Shown piece after piece: positions 57,354 through 64,000 of a stretch of 64,000 nucleotides of DNA. Below the pieces are notes generated by a model. The model did not search any database. It was given only the letters and a program-made list of their open reading frames with translations, and was not told the DNA's origin. How positions within the stretch are numbered: position 1 is the stretch's first letter; every line of letters begins with the position of its first letter. A program made the position numbers and the translations under genes. This stretch comes from Oscillospiraceae bacterium (GTDB taxonomy: Bacteria > Bacillota > Clostridia > Oscillospirales > CAG-272). The DNA is taken from the NCBI GenBank assembly GCA_015063645.1, contig SVTS01000003.1, forward strand, positions 1 to 64,000, given 5' to 3'.

Positions 57354-57384
57354 GGGGAGGGACTTTTGCTCAAAGTCCCTCCCC
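57354..57384 (-). terminator. Terminator hairpin of hom with GGGGAGGGACTTT core
   Basis: 13-bp stem ggggagggacttt/aaagtccctcccc. Confidence 0.65.
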
Positions 57385-57390
57385 ACCTTT

Positions 57391-58611
57391 TTACAGCATC
57401 CGGACAGCGGATTCCACAGAACCCGGCAGAGACGGCATCGCCTCACGGATCACACGCTCGGCAAGAACGGGCGTGATAAACTCCGTTTTGCCTGCGGGAG
57501 ATGCGTCGAGGATCTCAACGTCACCAAAGAGGAGTGCGGCGCTCTCCTGAATCTCCGCACGGGAGCCGCTCACGCGGATATACATCCGGCAGCTGCTCTC
57601 GGCGAAATCCTTTACGAATCCGGCAGGAGCCGCCTCCCATGTGGGATGGGATTCGCATTTATACGCACCGCTGAACGCGGCGATAATATCGGCAATCACA
57701 GATCCGGCGGTGGGATAGCGTCCCGCGCCGCGTCCGTAGTAAAGCACGTCACCTGTCAGCCGACCGGTAACGGCAACACCGTTATACACATCATTGATAT
57801 GCGCCAGCGGATTATCGTTCATCACAATGCGCGGGCACACGGAAATTGCGGCACATTCACCCTCGCGGCGGAAGGAGCCGATCAGGCGGACAGCGCCGCC
57901 GATGCGCTTCGCCGCATCCATGTCCGCTACGGTAAGGCGGGACATGGTTTCGGTATAGACATCTTCTTCCTTCACGATATAGCCGGTGGCAACTGCCGTC
58001 AGGATCATGATCTTACGCTGTGCGTCAAAGCCGTGGATATCCGCGGAGGGATCCTTTTCCGCATAGCCCAGCTCCTGCGCCTCAGCGAGAGCTTCCTCAA
58101 AGGAGATGCCGCCGTCGCGCATGCGGGTGAGGATATAGTTGGTGGTTCCGTTGAGAATGCCGCTGACCGCGTCGATTTCATCCCCTGCCAGGCTGGTGCG
58201 CATGGAGCGGATTTCGGGAATACCGCCGCCCACGCTTGCCTCATAGAGATATGCCGCGCCGTTTGCGGCGGCAAGCTCCATCAGTTCTTTGCCGTGCTTG
58301 GCGACCAGTTCTTTATTGGAGGTGACCACATGCTTGCCGCGGGAAAGCGCCTCGCGGCTGAAGGTCAGAGCGGGATTCACACCGCCCATTGTCTCCACTA
58401 CAAGAGCGATCTCCGGATCATCCAAAAGGATGTTCACATCGTGGATCACCCGATCCCCGTAGGGGGAATCGGGGAAATCACGCAGATCGAGAATATATTT
58501 TACATGGACTTCGTCGCCTGCCATCCGGCGGATCGCAGGGGCATTTTCGTCGATCAGCGCGGCAACGCCGCCGCCGACCACGCCGAAGCCGATTATTGCG
58601 ATTTCTTTCAT
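57391..58611 (-). CDS. hom: Homoserine dehydrogenase
   Basis: MKEIAIIGFGVVGGGVAALI; HVVTSNKELVAKHG; YLYEASVGGGIPEI; SGILNGTTNYIL; C-terminal ACT-like region. Confidence 0.95.
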   Translation of the reverse strand: MKEIAIIGFGVVGGGVAALIDENAPAIRRMAGDEVHVKYILDLRDFPDSPYGDRVIHDVNILLDDPEIALVVETMGGVNPALTFSREALSRGKHVVTSNKELVAKHGKELMELAAANGAAYLYEASVGGGIPEIRSMRTSLAGDEIDAVSGILNGTTNYILTRMRDGGISFEEALAEAQELGYAEKDPSADIHGFDAQRKIMILTAVATGYIVKEEDVYTETMSRLTVADMDAAKRIGGAVRLIGSFRREGECAAISVCPRIVMNDNPLAHINDVYNGVAVTGRLTGDVLYYGRGAGRYPTAGSVIADIIAAFSGAYKCESHPTWEAAPAGFVKDFAESSCRMYIRVSGSRAEIQESAALLFGDVEILDASPAGKTEFITPVLAERVIREAMPSLPGSVESAVRML

Positions 58612-58741
58612 CGGAATGTCCTTTCCGGCATTCTGCCGTGCGGAATATAGTATACAGTTGATTATACCACAGTTTTTTACAATATGCAAGATTCTGTCAC
58701 GAATTCTTTGGGATTTGTCAGTCTTTCTGCCCGCCGCAGAA

Positions 58742-59305
58742 TCAGATTTCCGCGATGACGCGGCACGGCAGTCCCGTCATTTCCGAAAAATTCATCGGAC
58801 AGGTGCGGGCAGTAAACCGTCCTCCCGCGTCCAGCACCGCTTTCAGATTACAGAGATTTTCGATAACAAACACACCTCTGTCCGCGCAGTACTGATCGGC
58901 GGGAATATGCTCTTTTCCCCGGCGGATACCGGCGAAATCCACACCGATGAGGGAGACACCCTTCTGCACCAGCGCTTCGATCAGTTCCGGCGAAAGCTGC
59001 GGATGATCCGCGAAATACGATTTGGTTCCGTACACTTCCCTCTCCGAAAACCCTGTATAAAAAGCGACAAACATATCGGCAGACACCCCTTCCATATCCA
59101 CATCGGACAGGGTGATATCCCGCGCTTTCACAGAAGAAACATCCAATACGATGCCCTGCCGGGCGGTGTATTCCAGGGGAAATTCCTTATCCATCACATC
59201 AAAATGGGTGCCCAGATGTCCGCTCAGGGTGATTTTCTCATTGTCCTGCGCGTCCGCGGTCATTTTCGGGGTTATTTTCAGTGTAATATCAATCAGCATC
59301 GTCAC
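58742..59305 (-). CDS. Cyclase family protein (kynurenine formamidase-like)
   Basis: SGHLGTHFDVMDKEFPLEY; LIGVDFAGI. Confidence 0.8.
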   Translation of the reverse strand: MTMLIDITLKITPKMTADAQDNEKITLSGHLGTHFDVMDKEFPLEYTARQGIVLDVSSVKARDITLSDVDMEGVSADMFVAFYTGFSEREVYGTKSYFADHPQLSPELIEALVQKGVSLIGVDFAGIRRGKEHIPADQYCADRGVFVIENLCNLKAVLDAGGRFTARTCPMNFSEMTGLPCRVIAEI

Positions 59306-59985
59306 TTTACCGCGCCGTCATGCCCCGTTTCGCTTCCCTGCTGGATAATCTTCCCTACAGTACGCAGACGATCTGCGGCGTGGGCGCAGATCAGATCCGC
59401 CTGCATCTCGATGGCGGGTGCTTTCCAGTGGAATACGTCCCGCATGTGCTCCTCCGACGCCAGCGGTGCCAGCGGCGTATTCAGATCCAGCACGGGAAGA
59501 TTTTTCTCCTCCGCCAGCAGACGGATATATGCATTCAGTTCATCCACAACCGCGTTTCGCTTCGGATCGCTCAGCGGCGTGCAGAGCGTCAGGGTGAGAA
59601 GCGCATCCGGCTTTTTGGCAGAAATGAATTCCGCGGCGGCGCGATAGGCGTTCTGCCACTCCGCACGATCGGTGGTCAGGCTGTGAAGACCGTTGTTGAA
59701 GCTGATCAGATCATACTCCGCACCGTCCAGAATGAAATCCAATTCGCGGAAATAATCGGGATCGGTGACACATTTTGACGTTGCCCAGTAGGTGATATTG
59801 GCGCGCTCCGCCAGCTTTTCCCGCACCTTTCCGTGATAACCGTGGCAGATGGAATCGCCGATCAGAAGCAGGCGCGGCGACACATTGTCCCGTGCGTTGA
59901 ACGCATAAGTGATCGTCCATTCGATGTTTTCTCTTTCCCGGGATGTATTTTCCGGCTGAAATGCGCGGTAATCTGCTGCAGACAT
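59302..59985 (-). CDS. SGNH/GDSL hydrolase family protein
   Basis: RLLLIGDSICHGYHGKV; ISFNNGLHSL; C-terminal DVFHW; ATGA overlap with the cyclase gene. Confidence 0.85.
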   Translation of the reverse strand: MSAADYRAFQPENTSRERENIEWTITYAFNARDNVSPRLLLIGDSICHGYHGKVREKLAERANITYWATSKCVTDPDYFRELDFILDGAEYDLISFNNGLHSLTTDRAEWQNAYRAAAEFISAKKPDALLTLTLCTPLSDPKRNAVVDELNAYIRLLAEEKNLPVLDLNTPLAPLASEEHMRDVFHWKAPAIEMQADLICAHAADRLRTVGKIIQQGSETGHDGAVK

Positions 59986-60088
59986 ATCTGTCCTCCGTGT
60001 ATATAAATAGTATTGTATGTATTATAGCACACCCGACTCCGGATTGCAAGAAATTGCGGAAGCAGGATAAATTTTTTATATTTTCCCC

Positions 60089-60117
60089 TTGACAACAGTA
60101 TTCTACTGTGATAGAAT
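60089..60117 (+). promoter_or_regulatory. Sigma-A promoter of the BlaI/M56-M23 operon
   Basis: TTGACA (60089-60094), 17-nt spacer, TAGAAT (60112-60117). Confidence 0.8.
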
Positions 60118-60147
60118 ACAATCAGAATGCATTCTATCACAGTAGAA
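60101..60147. promoter_or_regulatory. Predicted BlaI-family operator: perfect 17-bp inverted repeat
   Basis: TTCTACTGTGATAGAAT (60101-60117) and ATTCTATCACAGTAGAA (60131-60147); each arm also has ATTCTA/TAGAAT-type dyad symmetry. Confidence 0.8.
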
Positions 60148-60159
60148 CAGGGGATTACT

Positions 60160-60519
60160 ATGGACAAAAAACTGCATCCATCCGAGATCAATGTCATGAA
60201 CATCGTATGGGAAAAGGGGATCTGCTCCGCCAAGGATATCGCCGCCGCGCTGGCACAGTCGGTGGGATGGAGCAAAACGACCACCTACACCGTCATCGGA
60301 AAATGTCTGAACAAGGGCGTTCTGCGCCGCACGGATCCGGGATTCCTTTGTGAGGCTATTCTGTCCCGTGAGGAAGCCCGGGCGGCGGAGACGGGCGAGC
60401 TGATCGACCGCTTTTACGGCGGATCCCCCGATGCGCTTGTAGCATCGATCCTTGGCAGCGGCAGACTGACGAAAGAGGAAATCGACCGTCTGCGGAAAAT
60501 GATCGGTGAGCTGTCATGA
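60160..60519 (+). CDS. BlaI/MecI/CopY family transcriptional regulator
   Basis: LHPSEINVMNIVWEKGICSAKDIAAALAQSVGWSKTTTYTVIGKCLNKGVLRR. Confidence 0.92.
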   Translation: MDKKLHPSEINVMNIVWEKGICSAKDIAAALAQSVGWSKTTTYTVIGKCLNKGVLRRTDPGFLCEAILSREEARAAETGELIDRFYGGSPDALVASILGSGRLTKEEIDRLRKMIGELS

Positions 60520-61958
60520 GCGCCGCCGTGCTCCTGCATGTAACGCTCAGCGGTACGGTGCTCATCCTGTACGGGATTCTGATGCGTCTCATCGCCGGGA
60601 AACGGATTTCTCCGCTGTTTTTCCGCACACTGTGGATCATTGCCGCTTTGCGGCTGTTGATTCTCACGCCCCTTTCCTCTCCCGCCGGGCAGCTTCCCGC
60701 GCCCGGAAATGACGGATTTTCCACCGCCGTTCTGCCCCTGCCGGGCATTCTGCCGTCTGGCGGCGGTACTGTTCCCGCCGGAAAGGATATACCGTGGCTG
60801 ATGCTTGTATGGGGAGGAATTGCGCTGATTTTGGCGACGCGGATCGCAGTCCGGCACGGAATCTGGCTGCACCGCATGAAAAGCACGGCGCAGTCAGAGG
60901 AAATCACTCCGATGACGAACATCCGCCGCACGGTACGTTTGTGTGTATCGCCGGAGGCAGATTCCCCCTGTACAGCAGGCATTTTCCGTCCGATGATCGT
61001 TCTGCCCATTCCCGCCGCCGATTATGAAAGCAGCACTCTCGCCTGCATTCTTGCCCACGAGAGTGCGCATATCCGCCGTCTGGATGCGGCAGTCCGGGTA
61101 CTGTTTTCCGCCGTGCTCTGTCTGCACTGGTTCAATCCGTTTGTCTATATCATGATCCGCCTTGCAAACTGTGATCTGGAACGCGTATGCGATGCAGACG
61201 CCCTCGCCCTGCTTGGAGAGGAACGCCGCACCGCATATGCTAAGGCTTTGCTGGATCTGGCGGAGGCACGCACCGCGGTGCTGTCTCTCGCCGGGCATTC
61301 CATGAGAGAAAGGATCATTTCCATTATGAAAATCAACCGCTATTCCGCGCCTGCCGCCGCCATTGCCGCCGCATTGTGCATCGGCTGTGCCGCCGTATTT
61401 GCCGCATCGCCCCATTCCTTCACGGAGATCCCCGGCTCGGATCTCCCCATATCCGCCGTAACGCTCCCGGCAGAAACTGCCGCATCTGCCGAAACCGCTG
61501 TACAGATGCCGCCGGCTGCGGAAACAGACTCCCCTGCTGTGGAAAGCTGGTTATTCCCCCTTCCTGCAAACACGCCGTGGGAGATCACGCAGCCGTTCGG
61601 CTATATCAGTTATGCGGGAGTCAGCCATTTCCACAACGGAACGGACATTTCCGCCCCGGAGGATACGGTACTGCTTGCCGCGCTGTCCGGAACGGTCATT
61701 ACTGCTGAATATTCGTATGAAACCGGCAATCACATCGTCGTGGAAACCGCCGGAGGCATCCGGTATGAATACCGGCACTGCGCCAGACTTTTGGCGGAAG
61801 CCGGCGACACGGTACAGCGCGGCGACAGCATTGCCGTGATCGGTCAGACAGGAGATGCAACCGGCATTCACCTGCATTTCGGTGTAGAGACCGATGGTGC
61901 AAGCTGTGATCCCATGGGCATGTTTACCCGCCGGGAAGTTACCGCATCCGCCGAATGA
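60516..61958 (+). CDS. M56 (BlaR1-like) membrane metallopeptidase fused to M23 metallopeptidase domain
   Basis: TM helices plus LAHESAHIRRLDAAVR (HExxH); ERVCDADAL; C-terminal HFHNGTDISAPEDT and GIHLHFGVETDG. Confidence 0.9.
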   Translation: MSAAVLLHVTLSGTVLILYGILMRLIAGKRISPLFFRTLWIIAALRLLILTPLSSPAGQLPAPGNDGFSTAVLPLPGILPSGGGTVPAGKDIPWLMLVWGGIALILATRIAVRHGIWLHRMKSTAQSEEITPMTNIRRTVRLCVSPEADSPCTAGIFRPMIVLPIPAADYESSTLACILAHESAHIRRLDAAVRVLFSAVLCLHWFNPFVYIMIRLANCDLERVCDADALALLGEERRTAYAKALLDLAEARTAVLSLAGHSMRERIISIMKINRYSAPAAAIAAALCIGCAAVFAASPHSFTEIPGSDLPISAVTLPAETAASAETAVQMPPAAETDSPAVESWLFPLPANTPWEITQPFGYISYAGVSHFHNGTDISAPEDTVLLAALSGTVITAEYSYETGNHIVVETAGGIRYEYRHCARLLAEAGDTVQRGDSIAVIGQTGDATGIHLHFGVETDGASCDPMGMFTRREVTASAE

Positions 61959-63690
61959 CGGCGAGGACCTCCTCTTTGCGGGGCAGATCCAGAAACCGTT
62001 CACACTCCGTGAAAAAGGAGGAATACACCAGATCCACCCCTTCCAGTGCGATTCGATCGTACAGCGCATCCAGACGTTCGGTGATTCCTCCGTCCCCGTC
62101 TTTGCGGCTCACCGCCAGATAACGGAGAATAAAGCCCAATGCCATCCGCTGACCGTCGCTGACCAGCGCCCGCAGGCCACGGATATCCACCTGCTGATCA
62201 CCGATGCAGATGAATCCCATTCCGGATACCGTCAGTTTTTCACTGCCGCTTCCCTCCGGATAGGAGGAATACCCCTCGCCGGGCAGATGTTTCCTCTGAG
62301 ACCAATCCGCATCGGGAGCCGCATCCGTCCGGATGCCGTATTTGCCGCAGATCCGGTGCGCCTCCTCCGTTACATCGGAAATCCGGTATTCGTCCATACG
62401 GTACACCCGATCCGCGCAGGCAAGATATTCCCCGCTGCCGCCGATCACCAGAACAGAGGACACTCCCCGGCGCGCCGCCTCTCCCACACGATCTGTGAAC
62501 GGCGTGATCGGCTCTCTTGCGATCAGCTCTTTCATCATCCGGTCGCGGATCATGAAATTCGCCGCGCTGCGGTCTTCATCAAGCAGCAGAAGCCTGGCAC
62601 CTGCCTCCACCGCTTCCATAACATTTGCCGCCTGTGACGTGGATCCGGAGGCATGATCCGTGGAAAAATCCGCCGGATCACCGCCGGGGATCCAGCGGAT
62701 AAACGGGGAGATATTTATCCGCCTCACGGCGCGTCCCTCTTCTGCGGAAACGGACACAGCACTCTCATCCGTGATGCACAATTCCCGACCGTCCCCACTG
62801 CAGTGATCGTATATCCCTGCGGCAATGGCATCCAGAAGCGTGGATTTTCCCGAATATCCGCCGCCGGTGATCACCGTAACGCCCCGTCGGATGCCCATTC
62901 CCCTCACACCGGCGATTTCTATTTCATCCCGGGCTGTGGACTGAAACGAAAGTGCATCCCGCAGGGGACGCTGTGTCCCCTTTTCCCGCGGAAGGATACT
63001 GCCGTTGGCAATGAATGCGCAGTATTCGCTGTCCCGGAGCCATCGGCGGATCGCCGCCTGTTTTTCCGCCAGCGCAAGCGTTTTCTCCAGCGCAGTCGGA
63101 TCAAATTGCATCATGAACATCTCCACCGCCTCCGGCAGATCCCGGCAGAGCATCTGCACCGCTTTCCGCAGTTTGCGCCGGGGCAGCTGTACCTGTATCC
63201 GCAGGCACAGGCACATCGCCGGCGGCGGTGGATTTTCCATCAGATATACGGTACTGCCGCCGCCGTTTATGTAATCCTTCTGCGGGCGCAGAGCAAAATA
63301 CGCCGTATTGCGCACAAGAATTTCCCCGCCCGGACGTGCAAGATAATACCTGCCGTTTTCGCTGTCCGGTCGGCTGCGGTTATACAGTCCGGCATTCAGC
63401 GCATCAATATACGGCGCGAACACGCGCAGGCAATGATCTGCCGCGGCGGCTGTGTACGTCTGTATTCCCAACATCTCCGCGGGAATGCGGATCTCCACAC
63501 TCGGCTTATCCTGCGCCAGTTTGTGTGTGCCGCTGATAAAGAATCCGACCGCATCGCTGTAGTATGTGGGATCGTTATCCGCATAGTCCGGTCCGCTGAG
63601 CGGAATCACGCCCATGCTGCCATCGTACATGGCGGTGTAGGTCACCGTGTCCGAATCCATGGCAAGAAGCTTACTTTTCAACCGTTTCAT
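61939..63690 (-). CDS. ABC-class ATPase domain protein (PF09818-like)
   Basis: GVTVITGGGYSGKSTLLDAIAAGIYDH; LLLLDEDRSAANFMIRD; SSVLVIGGSGEYLACADRVYRMDEY; start trimmed to MKRLKSK. Confidence 0.88.
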   Translation of the reverse strand: MKRLKSKLLAMDSDTVTYTAMYDGSMGVIPLSGPDYADNDPTYYSDAVGFFISGTHKLAQDKPSVEIRIPAEMLGIQTYTAAAADHCLRVFAPYIDALNAGLYNRSRPDSENGRYYLARPGGEILVRNTAYFALRPQKDYINGGGSTVYLMENPPPPAMCLCLRIQVQLPRRKLRKAVQMLCRDLPEAVEMFMMQFDPTALEKTLALAEKQAAIRRWLRDSEYCAFIANGSILPREKGTQRPLRDALSFQSTARDEIEIAGVRGMGIRRGVTVITGGGYSGKSTLLDAIAAGIYDHCSGDGRELCITDESAVSVSAEEGRAVRRINISPFIRWIPGGDPADFSTDHASGSTSQAANVMEAVEAGARLLLLDEDRSAANFMIRDRMMKELIAREPITPFTDRVGEAARRGVSSVLVIGGSGEYLACADRVYRMDEYRISDVTEEAHRICGKYGIRTDAAPDADWSQRKHLPGEGYSSYPEGSGSEKLTVSGMGFICIGDQQVDIRGLRALVSDGQRMALGFILRYLAVSRKDGDGGITERLDALYDRIALEGVDLVYSSFFTECERFLDLPRKEEVLAVIRRMR

Positions 63691-63738
63691 ATGAGAATCA
63701 CCTCCAAAAATTTGCCGGGATTGGCTCATATGTCCCGA

Positions 63739-63769
63739 AAAAGAAAAAGCGCATCCGTATCGGATGCGC
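63739..63769 (-). terminator. Intrinsic terminator inside the leader of the ABC-class ATPase gene
   Basis: GCGCATCCG-ATA-CGGATGCGC followed by TTTTTCTTTTT. Confidence 0.8.
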
Positions 63770-63786
63770 AGTGAAAACATTGCCGC

Positions 63787-63837
63787 TCAAACAGACCGGG
63801 CGGCGGTCATGACATCCGGAACATATGAGTATATCAT
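63787..63837 (-). CDS. Candidate 16-aa leader peptide MIYSYVPDVMTAARSV
   Basis: AAAGGAGGCG Shine-Dalgarno 5 nt before ATG, in-frame TGA; sits between the promoter and the leader terminator. Confidence 0.6.
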   Translation of the reverse strand: MIYSYVPDVMTAARSV

Positions 63838-63868
63838 GGAATCGCCTCCTTTGGTGTTTGTTTTATTC

Positions 63869-63897
63869 AGTATAGCAGATTCTCTGGCTCCGGTCAA
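63869..63897 (-). promoter_or_regulatory. Sigma-A promoter of leader peptide/ABC-class ATPase
   Basis: TTGACC-17-TATACT on the minus strand. Confidence 0.75.
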
Positions 63898-63931
63898 CGC
63901 AGAGATTGATTAGAATAAATCTCTACAGCGG

Positions 63932-63963
63932 AAAAGGGAACTTTCAAACGAAAGTTCCCTTTT
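63932..63963. terminator. Intrinsic terminator, likely bidirectional
   Basis: 14-bp stem aaaagggaactttc-aaac-gaaagttccctttt. Confidence 0.8.
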
Positions 63964-63971
63964 AATCTCAT

Positions 63972-64000
63972 TTAAGCGGCAATCATGGGATAAACCATGA
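63972..64000 (-). CDS. Possible C-terminal end of a CDS truncated by the window edge (...MVYPMIAA*)
   Basis: Open minus-strand frame ending in TAA just before the 63932-63963 terminator. Confidence 0.3.

Noticed and set aside
56086-58650. 854-codon plus-strand ORF
   Set aside because: Antisense to the NlpC/P60-like gene and hom, both well supported on the minus strand.
1-64000. CRISPR arrays, transposases, integrases, toxin-antitoxin or phage defence cassette
   Set aside because: No regularly spaced direct repeats and no recognisable recombinase, restriction or defence proteins in the supplied translations.

Overview
Chromosomal window of about 64 kb from a spore-forming, moderately high-GC Clostridia/Oscillospiraceae-type Firmicute. 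This assignment is inferred from gpr, spoIIP, the maf-mreBCD-PBP2 cluster, DUF4364/DUF4321-like proteins and consensus sigma-A promoters. About 54 genes are called. Most are housekeeping: galT, rbfA-nrnA-truB, proBA, a ZapA-like gene, U32 peptidase, dut, maf-mreBCD-PBP2, P-type ATPase, radical SAM, rlmB, a sigma factor, gpr-spoIIP, coaW, hom. GH29 and GH78 glycosidases are also present. No tRNA, CRISPR array, integrase or transposase was seen. Points of most interest: (i) a BlaI-type repressor whose sigma-A promoter lies inside a perfect 17-bp inverted repeat, driving an M56 (BlaR1-like) protease fused to an M23 peptidoglycan hydrolase; (ii) a convergent ABC-class ATPase preceded by a promoter, a 16-codon leader peptide and an intrinsic terminator, i.e. 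an attenuator layout; (iii) an 807-aa membrane protein that reads as a P-type ATPase with lost catalytic motifs; (iv) a 1284-aa S-layer-homology protein with eight divergent repeats of about 100 aa and a composition break; (v) a possible structured leader RNA (three-way junction with a UGAAAGU T-loop) upstream of a zinc-ribbon protein; (vi) tandem perfect promoters at the left edge that suggest an rRNA operon just outside the window. All calls come from reading the sequence and supplied translations. No database search was run.
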